A stretch of DNA of 64,000 bases from Plantactinospora sp. KBS50 (GCF_002285795.1 NZ_CP022961.1:868001-932000), one strand, 5' to 3'. Shown: positions 47,701-55,989, counted from the first letter of the stretch. The notes: generated by a model from the letters alone, not told the origin. Made by a program: numbers and translations.

Positions 47701-49160
47701 CTCGCTCCCACCTCCACGATCGGCAGCCGGCGAGACCGCGAGACCACCCGGTCGACCGGCGTCTTCACCCGCGGCGTCTCGTCCCGCCAGTCCTCGTACA
47801 CCGGATGCACCGAGCCGTCGTGCGGACGGATCGGTACGAACGCGCCCGGGTCCTCGATCAGCGCCAGGTCCGCGCCGAGCGCCCGCCAGATCGTGGAGAT
47901 CTGCGAGTGGCGCAGCATGCGGCACAGCGCACGCGAGTTGCGGCGCAGGTCGCCGGAGCGGGCCATGTGGAAGGCGCGGCAGCCGCCGCCGCACGCCGCC
48001 TTGATGTAGCAGCGGGAGCAGTCGGTGTGTACGTCGCCGCCGAAGACGGTGCTCTCCCGCAGCGCGGTCATGTTCGGCGCCTCGAAAAGCTCCTTGAGCG
48101 GCTTGGCGCGCACGTTGCCGGCCAGGTCACCGAGGCCCGTGACCAGCTTGCAGGGGTAGACGTTGCCAAGCGAGTTCACGTAGATCTCGTTGCCGCCCAT
48201 GCCGCAGTTGCCCTTGACGCCGCAGGGCTTGATCGCCTTGATCGAGTCGTCCAGCAGGTGCTCGGAGAGCGGTTCGGTCCACATGAAGCGGTCGGTCTTC
48301 AGGTAGTCGGCCCACTCGAAGCCGAGGTGGTCCTCCGCGCCGCGGCCCAGGTCGCTGTGGTGCTGCACGCGTACGTGCTTGATCTTGAACCGCTCGCCGA
48401 GCGCGGCGATCTCGCCCATGCTGTCGACGTTGTCCGAGGTGACCACGTGGTTGATCACCGGGCGGACGCCGGCGTCGTTGAGCAGTTGCAGGCCCTTCAT
48501 CGTCTTGGCGAACGTGCCCTTGCCGCGGGTCGCCTCGTGGCGCTCCTTGGTGCCCCCGTCCATGCTCACCGTGATGCGCTGGAACAGCTCCGCCATCGTC
48601 CCGGCGATCTCCGCGTTCCGGATGTACGTGCCGTTGGTGATGATGTTGACGTTCAGCCCCTGCTTGCGTGCGTGTCGGGCCACGTCGAACAGGTCGCGGC
48701 GCATCATCGGCTCACCGCCGGTGAAGACCACGGTGGCGGCCCCGGCCTCGGCGATCTGTTCCATCAGGCTCATCGACTCGGCGGTGTTCAGCTGGCCCGG
48801 CAGCTTCCGCTCGGAGGAGTCGTAGCAGTACGGGCAGCGCAGGTTGCAGCCGTCGGTGATGGCGTAGTAGACGACCTTCAGCTTGATCCGCGGCGTGATG
48901 TCGCCCGGCTGCCAGCCCGGCATGTAGACCAGGAAGTTCAGCACCAGGTGGGCGAGCGCCTTGTCCAGTTCGCGCTTGGTGGGAAAGAGCCCGTCGGGCC
49001 GATCGCCGCGGGCCAGTGCGGACAGCAGGTCGTCCTGTTCCGGCGTGAGCAGCACCCACGAGGCCAGGTGCGCGTTGAGCGCGAACCGGCGCGTGGCCGT
49101 CCGGAACACCACGATGTCCTCGGGCACGGTCAGTCCGGCAATCTGATCCGCGATTTGCAC
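47697..49160 (-). CDS. Radical SAM/SPASM peptide maturase
   Basis: A 487-residue enzyme with GTG start after GGAGGTGA. The N-terminal 90 residues look like a small leader-binding or PqqD-like region. The radical SAM cluster is CNLRCPYC (C105, C109, C112), with FTGGEPMMR as the SAM-binding motif. The SPASM region has cysteines at 313, 319, 337, 381, 384, 390, 394 and 413, enough for two auxiliary 4Fe-4S clusters. Such enzymes install thioether (sactionine/ranthionine) or C-C links in RiPP cores. The Cys-rich CACLC core encoded just upstream is the likely substrate. Link type is inference. Confidence 0.93.
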   Translation of the reverse strand: MQIADQIAGLTVPEDIVVFRTATRRFALNAHLASWVLLTPEQDDLLSALARGDRPDGLFPTKRELDKALAHLVLNFLVYMPGWQPGDITPRIKLKVVYYAITDGCNLRCPYCYDSSERKLPGQLNTAESMSLMEQIAEAGAATVVFTGGEPMMRRDLFDVARHARKQGLNVNIITNGTYIRNAEIAGTMAELFQRITVSMDGGTKERHEATRGKGTFAKTMKGLQLLNDAGVRPVINHVVTSDNVDSMGEIAALGERFKIKHVRVQHHSDLGRGAEDHLGFEWADYLKTDRFMWTEPLSEHLLDDSIKAIKPCGVKGNCGMGGNEIYVNSLGNVYPCKLVTGLGDLAGNVRAKPLKELFEAPNMTALRESTVFGGDVHTDCSRCYIKAACGGGCRAFHMARSGDLRRNSRALCRMLRHSQISTIWRALGADLALIEDPGAFVPIRPHDGSVHPVYEDWRDETPRVKTPVDRVVSRSRRLPIVEVGAR

Positions 49161-49183
49161 GATTCACCTCCATTATGGATGGA

Positions 49184-49219
49184 CCGGCGGCAGGGTTCCG
49201 TACGTTGCCCTGCCGCCGG
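49184..49219 (-). terminator. Hairpin between precursor 1 and the radical SAM gene
   Basis: Perfect 12-base arms (49184-49195, 49208-49219) around a 12-base loop, starting 7 bases after the precursor stop codon. Probably a partial terminator or mRNA stabiliser that raises precursor output over enzyme output. Confidence 0.75.
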
Positions 49220-49225
49220 GGGGAT

Positions 49226-49534
49226 CTAGCTGGATCCGCTTCCTCCTCCGCCACCGGTGCACAGGCAGGCGCACTCGGCGACCGGAGCGGACATGCCCTC
49301 GACCTCACTGCCGGTGTCCTGTGCCTGCGGCCGGTCCCAACCCATGACCCGGGTCATCGCCAGGGCCAGCCCGTTCGCGTCGTGGGCCTGCACCTCCGGC
49401 GAGCTGATCTCGATGACCGCGCGTACCTGCGGCTCGGTCAGGGTGCCGATGATCTCTTCGGTGGCCGGGGCGACCGCGCCGCCGTAAAGGCCGTGGCGGC
49501 GTAGCTCCGTAGCCGGATCGAATGTGGCTGTCAT
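49226..49534 (-). CDS. RiPP precursor peptide 1
   Basis: A 102-residue peptide. The leader (MTATFDPATELRRHGLYGGA) contains LTEPQV, SPEV and LALAMTRVMGWDRP. The end is EGMSAPVAECACLCTG followed by GGGGSGSS. It shares the leader motifs and 16 identical residues around the core with precursor 2, 98 bases upstream. The three cysteines of CACLC plus Thr/Ser and Gly residues are the likely modification sites. It has no signal peptide. Cleavage might fall around GMSAPVAE (inference). Confidence 0.88.
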   Translation of the reverse strand: MTATFDPATELRRHGLYGGAVAPATEEIIGTLTEPQVRAVIEISSPEVQAHDANGLALAMTRVMGWDRPQAQDTGSEVEGMSAPVAECACLCTGGGGGSGSS

Positions 49535-49558
49535 TTCCTAGATGCCCTCCTCAATTGG

Positions 49559-49614
49559 GCACGGAACAGCTGCGCACCAAACAGTCGGAATTGCTCCTGA
49601 CGGCTGTTCCGTGC
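49559..49614 (-). promoter_or_regulatory. Hairpin between the two precursor genes
   Basis: GCACGGAACAGC (49559-49570) pairs perfectly with GCTGTTCCGTGC (49603-49614), loop 32 bases. It fills the gap between the two precursors. Confidence 0.7.
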
Positions 49615-49632
49615 GATTCCTGGGAACGAGTT

Positions 49633-49968
49633 CTAGTTGGATCCGCCGCCGCCGCCGGATCCGGTGCAGAGGCAGGCGCACTCGGCGACCGGAGCGGACA
49701 TGCCCTCGATTTCGCCGCCGGAGTGCTCCACCTTCGGCCGGTCCCAGCCCATCGCCCGGGTCATCGCCAACGCCAGGCTGCCGTCGTCGACCGGCTGGTC
49801 CTGCACGTCCGGCGACTCCAGCGCGTCCACCCGCTGCTTCACCTTGACGAACACGTCGACCTGCGGCTCGCTCAGCGCGCTGAGCACCTGTTCGGTGGCC
49901 TCCGGGACGTCCTCGCCGAGCAGGCCGTGTCGCCTTAGCTCATCGACCGGGCTGAACACGTCTGTCAT
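49633..49968 (-). CDS. RiPP precursor peptide 2
   Basis: A 111-residue peptide starting at ATG 49968 behind GAGGAAAGG. The leader is MTDVFSPVDELRRHGLLGED with LSEPQVDVFVKVKQRVDALE, SPDVQDQ and LALAMTRAMGWDRP. The C terminus is EGMSAPVAECACLCTG then SGGGGGSN. A longer frame reaches upstream to 50487 but overlaps the GAF gene and is not supported. Compared with precursor 1 it has a longer leader helix and a different Gly/Ser tail. Confidence 0.88.
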   Translation of the reverse strand: MTDVFSPVDELRRHGLLGEDVPEATEQVLSALSEPQVDVFVKVKQRVDALESPDVQDQPVDDGSLALAMTRAMGWDRPKVEHSGGEIEGMSAPVAECACLCTGSGGGGGSN

Positions 49969-50053
49969 GTCCGACACCTTTCCTCGTGGCCGGCCGGCGT
50001 TTATCGTCGGCCGTCGACTTTTCCATTCTCTTGAGTTGCGGCGGGTGGCCACA

Positions 50054-50071
50054 ACCCCACGAATATGGGGT
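50054..50071 (-). terminator. Small hairpin between GAF gene and precursor 2
   Basis: ACCCCA (50054-50059) and TGGGGT (50066-50071), loop six bases. It sits in a 116-base spacer of reduced GC that may hold a separate precursor promoter; no clear -35/-10 pair is visible. Confidence 0.4.
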
Positions 50072-50084
50072 GCCCGACAACGAC

Positions 50085-50708
50085 TCAATAGAGCCTTTCC
50101 GGTCGTTCGAGGATTTCCACGGACGCGGCCAACAGCGTCATCGCGAGGGGATCCACGCCGCCGGCCGGCATCCGCCCGACCCAGCGCGCCAACAGGGCCT
50201 CCATGCCCGGGGCGTGCCCGCCGGCCCGTTCGCGCTGGTGCAGCAGCGTCAGCCCGAGCGCCGCCTGGGTGGCCAGCAGGCCCAGCAGCTCCATGTCGGC
50301 CAGTTCCCGGCCCGGCGCCGGGGTGGCGGAGGTGTGCCGGTCCAGCACTTCGAGCACGCCGATGCACTGGCCGTCGGCGATCAGCGGCGCCGCCATGATG
50401 GTGCTCGGCACGTACCCGGTGGAGCCGGCCGCGTCGCGGGCGAACTGGTCGGTGTCGGCGACGTCGTCGGCGATCAGCGGCTGGCAACTGGCCACCACCC
50501 AGCCCGCGATGCCGGTACCGGCCGGGAACGCGGTCCCGATGAGTTCCGAGGCACCGGCTCCGGACACCGCCGCGAAGGTGAGCTCGCCGGTGTCCACGTT
50601 CACCATGAACACGCTCGACGCGGCTGCGGCATACACATGTCGGGCCACCTCCACGATGGATTGCAGCAGCTGACGTTCGGTGACGTCACCCGCGAGATTC
50701 TGCGACAT
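50085..50708 (-). CDS. GAF-domain protein
   Basis: A 207-residue protein. ATG 50708 lies 8 bases after AGGAGG and inside the end of the protease gene (23-base overlap). A single GAF domain (residues about 10-160) has the segments SVFMVNVDTGELTFAAVSG and GVLEVLDRH. No kinase, PAS or HTH domain is present. It may sense a small ligand, perhaps a cyclic nucleotide made by the cyclase encoded two genes upstream (inference only). Confidence 0.82.
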   Translation of the reverse strand: MSQNLAGDVTERQLLQSIVEVARHVYAAAASSVFMVNVDTGELTFAAVSGAGASELIGTAFPAGTGIAGWVVASCQPLIADDVADTDQFARDAAGSTGYVPSTIMAAPLIADGQCIGVLEVLDRHTSATPAPGRELADMELLGLLATQAALGLTLLHQRERAGGHAPGMEALLARWVGRMPAGGVDPLAMTLLAASVEILERPERLY

Positions 50709-51579
50709 GGGCACTGCCTCCTAGACGCGTCACGTTGGCGGCACAGTGGAAGAGCACGCTCTTGAGCTGGAACGGGGTGAGCCGGGGATGCTTGCTGAGC
50801 ACCAGCGCGGCCATGCCGGTCAGGTGCGGTGCGGCGAAGCTGTTGCCGGTGCTCCGCACGATCCCGCCGCCCGGCCGGGCCACCGGCACCCGAGCCCCGC
50901 GGGCGTGAAAGTCGACCGGTGGCGCCGGGTTGTAGTAGTAGGTCTTCGGGTCGGACTCGTCGTGGCTGGCCACCGAGATCACCGAGGAGAAGTTCCACGG
51001 ATAGCTCTCCACCGGCAGGTTGTGCGCGGACACCACCAGCACGCATCGGCGGAAGTAGGCACGGTCGGCCAGGTCGGTCAGCCGGGTCCGGAACTCCGGC
51101 CGGGTGGTGGACAGGCTCATGTTGATCACGTCGAAGCCCTGGTCGATCGTGTGCTCCAGGCCGGCCAGCAGCGCGGCCCCGCTACCGAACTTGCCGTCGG
51201 TGAGCACCTGCACCGAGCTGATCTCCGCGGCCGGGGCGAGACCGCGGACGATGCTGGCGCAGGCGGTCCCGTGCCCGGCCCGGTCGACCGGCGGGCACTC
51301 CTCCATCCGCGGTAGTCCCGCCTCGTCCGTGCCGACCCGCCAGGCGGTGGCGATCGGGGCGCACAGCTCGTGCCCGCCGTCCACGCCGGAGTCGACGATC
51401 GCCACCCGCACGCCGCACCCGTCCGCGCCGCCCCACGCCCACTCCGGGGTGATCTCCGGGAACGCGGAGACGTCGAACGTCTCGTTCTGCGAGGCGGCGG
51501 CCGGCATGCTCCACGCGGGCAGGCCGGGGAACTGGGCGCGCCGGCCGCGGCGCCACGGTGGAAGATCCTCTACAGCCAT
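50686..51579 (-). CDS. S8 (subtilisin-like) serine protease without signal peptide
   Basis: A 297-residue protease. The catalytic Asp is in VAIVDSGVDGGHE, His in DRAGHGTACASIV and Ser in GNSFAAPHLTGMAALV. ATG 51579 overlaps the probable end of the cyclase gene. No signal peptide or propeptide is visible, so it acts in the cytoplasm. In cyanobactin and other RiPP pathways S8 proteases remove the leader; the same role is likely here. The C-terminal part overlaps the GAF gene by 23 bases. Confidence 0.88.
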   Translation of the reverse strand: MAVEDLPPWRRGRRAQFPGLPAWSMPAAASQNETFDVSAFPEITPEWAWGGADGCGVRVAIVDSGVDGGHELCAPIATAWRVGTDEAGLPRMEECPPVDRAGHGTACASIVRGLAPAAEISSVQVLTDGKFGSGAALLAGLEHTIDQGFDVINMSLSTTRPEFRTRLTDLADRAYFRRCVLVVSAHNLPVESYPWNFSSVISVASHDESDPKTYYYNPAPPVDFHARGARVPVARPGGGIVRSTGNSFAAPHLTGMAALVLSKHPRLTPFQLKSVLFHCAANVTRLGGSAHVAESRG

Positions 51580-54400
51580 CCGCGTACCCTCCGCAACGGC
51601 AACTCGGCGCCGACCCCGCGTACGCCTCGGCCGCATCGCCCAGCACCGCATCGGCGCTCGCGTCGTCGCCGCACTGCCGGTACGCGGCGGCCAGCTCGGC
51701 CAGTACGTCGCCGCGCAGGCAGGCATCGTCGGTGCGGGCCAGCAGCGTACGCACGCGGTCGATCCGTTCGGCGATCTGCTCGCCCGGCCGGGCCGAGGCA
51801 CGCAGCGCGGCCGTCTCGCCGAGGATCCGACCACGCAGGTCCATCCGGTCGGCCTGGCCGGTCAGCGCCCGGATCTCCGCCACGGCCTCGTCGTCGTGGT
51901 TCCACCGCAGCCGTTCCCGGAGCGCGAGCAGCCGTACGGTGAGCGCGGTCGGCCGGTGCCCGGTCTCCTCCAGCGCGCGGGCCGCCGAGCGCAGGTGACG
52001 TTCCGCCTCCCGGTGCTGGCCGGCCAGCGACGCGACCAGCCCGGTGCCCTGGTCCACCAGCACCCCGGCCATGGTCAGCCGCAGGTCGGTGACCGCCTTC
52101 CGGGCCTCCTCCAGCGCGGCGGCCGCCCCGTCCAGGTCACCGACGAGCGCCAGCAGCCGCGCCTGCACGACCAGCACCGGGGCGAGCAGGACGCGGTCGC
52201 CGGCGAACCGGGCGGCCACGTCCCGGCAGAACGCCAGCTTGGTCGGCACCGGTGTCGGCGACCACTGACCCACCTCGCAGATCGCGGCACGCAGCCGGTC
52301 GGCCTCGTACTCGTCGCCCATCGCCTCGGCATGGTCGAAGGCGCGGAACGCGGAGCGTTCCGCCGCGCCGAACTGGCCGTCCGCGATCTGCCGCAGCATC
52401 CGCAGCTGTTCCAGCTGACTGGCCGCCAGATGGTCGTCGGGGTCGGGGCGCAGGCCGTCCGGTTCGCCGACTCCCTCACCGGTACGCAGTGCCAGCAGCG
52501 CGCGGTGGATGCGGACCGCGAGCCCGGCGTTCTCCGGTTCGGCCACGGTCCTGGCACCACGCAGGTCGCCGGCGAAAAGCAGCGCGTCGCTGAGCCGCAG
52601 CGTGGCGACCGCCCGACGCGGATCGTCGGCGGGCAGCGGCAACTCGTGCGCGCGGCGCAGCAGGTCGAGCGCGGCCGGCAGGTTGCGGCGCCGCAGCGCC
52701 AACGTGCCCTCGGCGAGCAGCGCCGCGGCCGCGCGACCGGCGATGGCCGGCAGTTCGTCGTCGTCCGGGCGCAGGTCGCCCAGGAGCCTGACCGCGACGC
52801 CGAGGTGCTGGGCCGGTGCGACGTCGCGGTCGGCGAGCGCGCGGTGCCAGGCGAGCCGTTGCCGCTTGTCCAGCCGGCCGTAGACGACGCCCTGGGTGAG
52901 CTGCTGCGCGAACCGGTAGCTCTCCGGCGTGGGACCGGCGCTGATCATCTGTTTCTTGATCAGGTCCGTCATCGCCTCCGGCGCGGGATCCGCGCCGAGC
53001 ATGCTCAGGTGCTCCGCGGTGAACTCGCAGCCGACCACCGACGCCGCCTCAAGCAGCGTGACCAGTTCGGCCGGCAGCCGGTCGACGGCCGCGCCGATCA
53101 TCGCGGTGATGGACGGGGGTACGTCGCCCAGCGCGTACCCGAGGGCGAGCGTCTCCACCATGAGCTCGGCGAAGAGCGGGTTGCCGGCACAGTCGTCAAC
53201 CACCCGGTCCAGCACGTCCATGCCCTGCGCCACCACCTCCGCGTTCTCCGCCGTGGTCATCAGGTGCGCGACCAGCCCGGTGGTGTCCGGGCGGGGAAGC
53301 GGGTCCAGGACGAGCGTGCGCGCCCCGGGCAGCGAGGTCTCCTGCCGGGAGATGCCGACCAGCAGCGCCGGCGCGGTGGCCAGGTCGGCGATCAGCTCCA
53401 GGACCAGCGGCTCGGCCCACTGCATGTCGTCGACGATCAGCACGGCCGGCTTCACGTGGCGCATCAGCTCGCGGATCGCCCACCGGCACTCCTCCGGGCC
53501 GGGGCCGATGCCACCGTCCGGGTGCTGCATGTGGCCCAGCACCTCCAGCAGCCGGCCGTCGCGGACGCCGGCGATCCGGTCGGTGACCGCGTCGCCGGTG
53601 AGCAGGTCGGTGAGCAGCTCACCGAACGGCCCGTACCCGCCTGGCTCCGGCCGTGCCGGGCAGTGGCCGGTCGCCACGGGCGTGCCGTCCGGCAGCGTGC
53701 CGATCGTCTCGCGGACCAGCCGGGACTTGCCGATGCCCGGTGGGCCGAGCACCAGCACGGTCCGGCTGGACCGCTCCCGCGCCACCTCGTCGAAGGCGTC
53801 GCGCAGGAACGCGCGTTCGGCTTCCCGGTCGAAGAGCCGGGACCGGTCCTCGACCGGGGCGATCGAGGGCGCGGTCGCCCGCCAGGCGGGGACCGGCTCG
53901 CGCTTGCCCTTGAGGGCCAGCGGCGGCATCGGCGCCAACTCGGCGTGCGCCCGCACCAGCCGCGCGGTCACGTCGTTGACCACGATCTCGTTCGCCTGGG
54001 CCGCCGACTGTAGCCGGGCGGCCAGATTCACCACGTCGCCGACGATCCGCACGCCGGCGTGCTCGGAATGCGTCACCAGGGCCTCACCGGTCGCGATGCC
54101 GCAGTGGATGGCCGGATGGGCGCCGGAGATGGTCAGCCGGGCGACCTCGTCGCGCATGGCGAACGCGGTGAGCAGCGCGCAGACCGCATCGTCCTCGCGG
54201 GAGCGTTCCGCGCCGAACACGGCCATCACCGCGTCGCCGATGAACTTCTCCACCACGCCGCCGTGCCGCCGGACAGCCGTCACGCAGATCTCGTAGTAAC
54301 TGTCCAGGAAGACCTGAAGCGGCTCCGGGTCGAGGCGTTCCGCGAGGCTGGTCCAGCCGACCAGGTCGGTGAAGAGCACCGCCACCAGCCGGCGGCTCAC
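51570..54400 (-). CDS. Class III cyclase / AAA ATPase / TPR regulator (probable frameshift near the 3' end)
   Basis: GTG 54400 overlaps the stop of the small leader-like gene. Residues 1-175 form a class III adenylate/guanylate cyclase domain with metal Asp in FTDLVGWTS (D12) and FIGDAVMAVFG (D56) and the N/R pair in VNLAARL. Residues 185-500 form an AAA domain (Walker A GPPGIGKS at 219-226; Walker B VLIVDDMQWAE). The rest is TPR-like helices. As given, the frame runs on to 51182 deep inside the protease gene. Adding one G to the run at 51614-51617 gives AYAGVGAELPLRRVRGWL and a stop at 51570, 943 residues, coupled to the protease ATG. It may link a signal to control of the cluster. Confidence 0.85.
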
Positions 54401-54579
54401 AGGAGCTTCAGCTCCTGCCCTTCCACGTCCGGTGACGCGTCGTGCAGCCGCCGCTGGACGTCGACCAGCACCGCCACCTCCTGTTCGGTCAGCGTGGCCA
54501 GGGCCTCACGCTGACGCACGGTCAGCAGCTCGACCGGCTGGCCGGCATCGCTCAGGGCCGTGATGGCGTCGAAGGACAC
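54397..54579 (-). CDS. Core-less leader-like small protein
   Basis: 60 residues from GTG 54579, with GAGGAGG eight bases upstream; a longer frame from 54669 lacks a ribosome site. SFDAITALSDAGQPVELLTV is followed by LTEQEVAVLVDVQRRLHDAS and PDVEGQELKLL. LT/S-E-x-V and SPDV match the two precursor leaders, but the chain stops where their MGWDRP and Cys core would follow. It could be a leader-like partner, decoy or chaperone for the maturation enzymes. From memory, such proteins may be what NCBI calls aroma-sacti cluster proteins (not checked). Confidence 0.78.
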   Translation of the reverse strand: MSFDAITALSDAGQPVELLTVRQREALATLTEQEVAVLVDVQRRLHDASPDVEGQELKLL

Positions 54580-54592
54580 TGCAGCCACCTCC

Positions 54593-54910
54593 TCAAGGCG
54601 TTGTGGACTCGCAGATCGGATCGTCTCGTCGTGGTGGGCACCGCTTGCCGCGGCTGGCGTGCACCGCACACCGGCAGCGGCACGGCGGCCACATCCGGGT
54701 GGAGAGGAAGCCGTGCACGTAGCAGTACGCGACCAGCTCCGCGCGGTTCCTGCAGCCGGTCCGCTCCAGCAGCAGGCTGATCCGCTCGCCGACGGTGTGC
54801 CGGCTCAGGTGCAGTTCCCGGGCGGCGGAGTCGGTGGTGTAGCCGCGGGCCAGCATGGCGATCAGCGACAGGTCGGTCTCGGACATGTCCGGCGGCGCGA
54901 CCTGGGTCAT
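54593..54910 (-). CDS. Small LuxR/GerE-type HTH regulator with Cys-rich tail
   Basis: 105 residues. A LuxR-type DNA-binding domain (LIAMLARGYTTDSAARELHL, SRHTVGERISLLLERTGCRN) makes up residues 10-70. No receiver or ligand domain is present. The C-terminal 35 residues are unusual: Cys/Arg-rich (CRCRCAVHASRGKRC). ATG 54910 overlaps the ATP-grasp stop (ATGA). It is a probable cluster-situated activator or a metal/redox-sensitive regulator. Confidence 0.8.
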   Translation of the reverse strand: MTQVAPPDMSETDLSLIAMLARGYTTDSAARELHLSRHTVGERISLLLERTGCRNRAELVAYCYVHGFLSTRMWPPCRCRCAVHASRGKRCPPRRDDPICESTTP

Positions 54911-55710
54911 GGCGCGACCTCGTGGAAGCGGGCGCGCACCGCGGCGGCGGCCAGGAAGGTGACGTCGGCGGTGCCGGTGCGGCGTTCGCACCAGCGCCAG
55001 TCGCCGTCGGTGTTGGCCTCAAGGAAGACCGGCGTGCCGTCGGAGGTGATGAGCAGGTCGAAGGCGGCGTACGTGAGTCGCCATTCGGCGGCCAGCCGGT
55101 GCACCAGCTTTTCCGCCTCGGGTGGGCAGGCGGCCCTGCGTACCTCGACGCGGGACGGTGCGGTCCAGATGGCGGCGGGACAGGGCTTGCGGATCTCGTA
55201 CCCGCAGATCGCCCCGTCCAGGTAGTAGGCGCGCAGTTCCCGGTCATGCGGTACGAAGTCCTGCACCACCAGCGGGGTCGGCCGCTCCGGTGGCGGATCG
55301 GCGCGGTTCACCACGACGGCGGTGGGCTCGCCCGGAAGCCGGTCCACCGCCTTCACCACGGATCTGGGTGGTCCGGCGCGCAGCGCCCCGCCCGGGTCCG
55401 TGGTCACCGTGGTACGCGGGACCACATAACCGAGTCGGGCCGCGTCGTGCAGTTGCCCGAGCTGTCCCGGCGCGCGGCCGGGGAACGTGGCCCGCCAGCT
55501 CAGGCCGGGAAGGTGCCGCATCCAGGACACCACCGGGCGGAATCGGACATCGTTGACCGTGAACTGATCGGCCTGCAGATCCATCGAGAACCGATCACCC
55601 GAACCGATACGCACGGTCGGTATCGACAGCAGCGCGGCCACCGCGTCCAGTTCACGGCAGCGGGTGGGGTCGGCCAGCAACACGGCGGAAGTCACTCGAT
55701 CCTGCCTCAT
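54907..55710 (-). CDS. ATP-grasp peptide ligase, MvdD/TgmB-like
   Basis: A 267-residue ATP-grasp protein. The N-terminal domain holds LSIPTVRIGSGDRFSMDLQA. Then come VQDFVPHDRELRAYYLDGAI and the metal-binding end VFLEANTDGDWRWCE, which closely resembles the LEvNpxGxWxW motif of graspetide ligases. ATG 55710 is chosen; 21 more codons upstream are open but lack a ribosome site. Graspetide ligases join Asp/Glu side chains to Ser/Thr/Lys. Here the target is unknown. It is the first gene of the operon. Confidence 0.85.
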   Translation of the reverse strand: MRQDRVTSAVLLADPTRCRELDAVAALLSIPTVRIGSGDRFSMDLQADQFTVNDVRFRPVVSWMRHLPGLSWRATFPGRAPGQLGQLHDAARLGYVVPRTTVTTDPGGALRAGPPRSVVKAVDRLPGEPTAVVVNRADPPPERPTPLVVQDFVPHDRELRAYYLDGAICGYEIRKPCPAAIWTAPSRVEVRRAACPPEAEKLVHRLAAEWRLTYAAFDLLITSDGTPVFLEANTDGDWRWCERRTGTADVTFLAAAAVRARFHEVAP

Positions 55711-55989
55711 GACGCACCCCAGAAGGCATAGGTTGGAACGATCATCGCTGCGGAACAAACTATCGATGGCCACTCATTGATCTCTCAGAGCGAACTCAAC
55801 GGGAGGCGTCGATCCCCTTGTCGACCTGCGGGTACATCTCGTTCGTCGGCGGGCGGAACCACCACCACGCCCCGACCGGCGCGCGGGGCCGCGGCCGGGG
55901 CGGCGCCGGGTTGCGGCCGATCCGGGGCCGGCCCGAACCGTCCGATAATTGGCTGGGCGGTACGCGCCGCGCTCGGGCACCATTCCGGG
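55711..55989. promoter_or_regulatory. Divergent promoter region between RiPP operon and ABC-F gene
   Basis: 279 bases. The left 90 bases are AT-richer than the surroundings (for example AACAAACTATCGATGG) and probably hold the promoter of the whole RiPP operon. No clear palindromic operator is seen. Confidence 0.45.

Noticed and set aside
49969-50487. Longer 284-residue version of precursor 2
   Set aside because: It would overlap the GAF gene antiparallel in codon phase and lacks a ribosome site; ATG 49968 has one and matches precursor 1.
51182-51569. C-terminal tail of the cyclase frame inside the protease gene
   Set aside because: Arg/Gly-rich off-frame translation of the protease; explained better by a one-base loss at 51614-51617.
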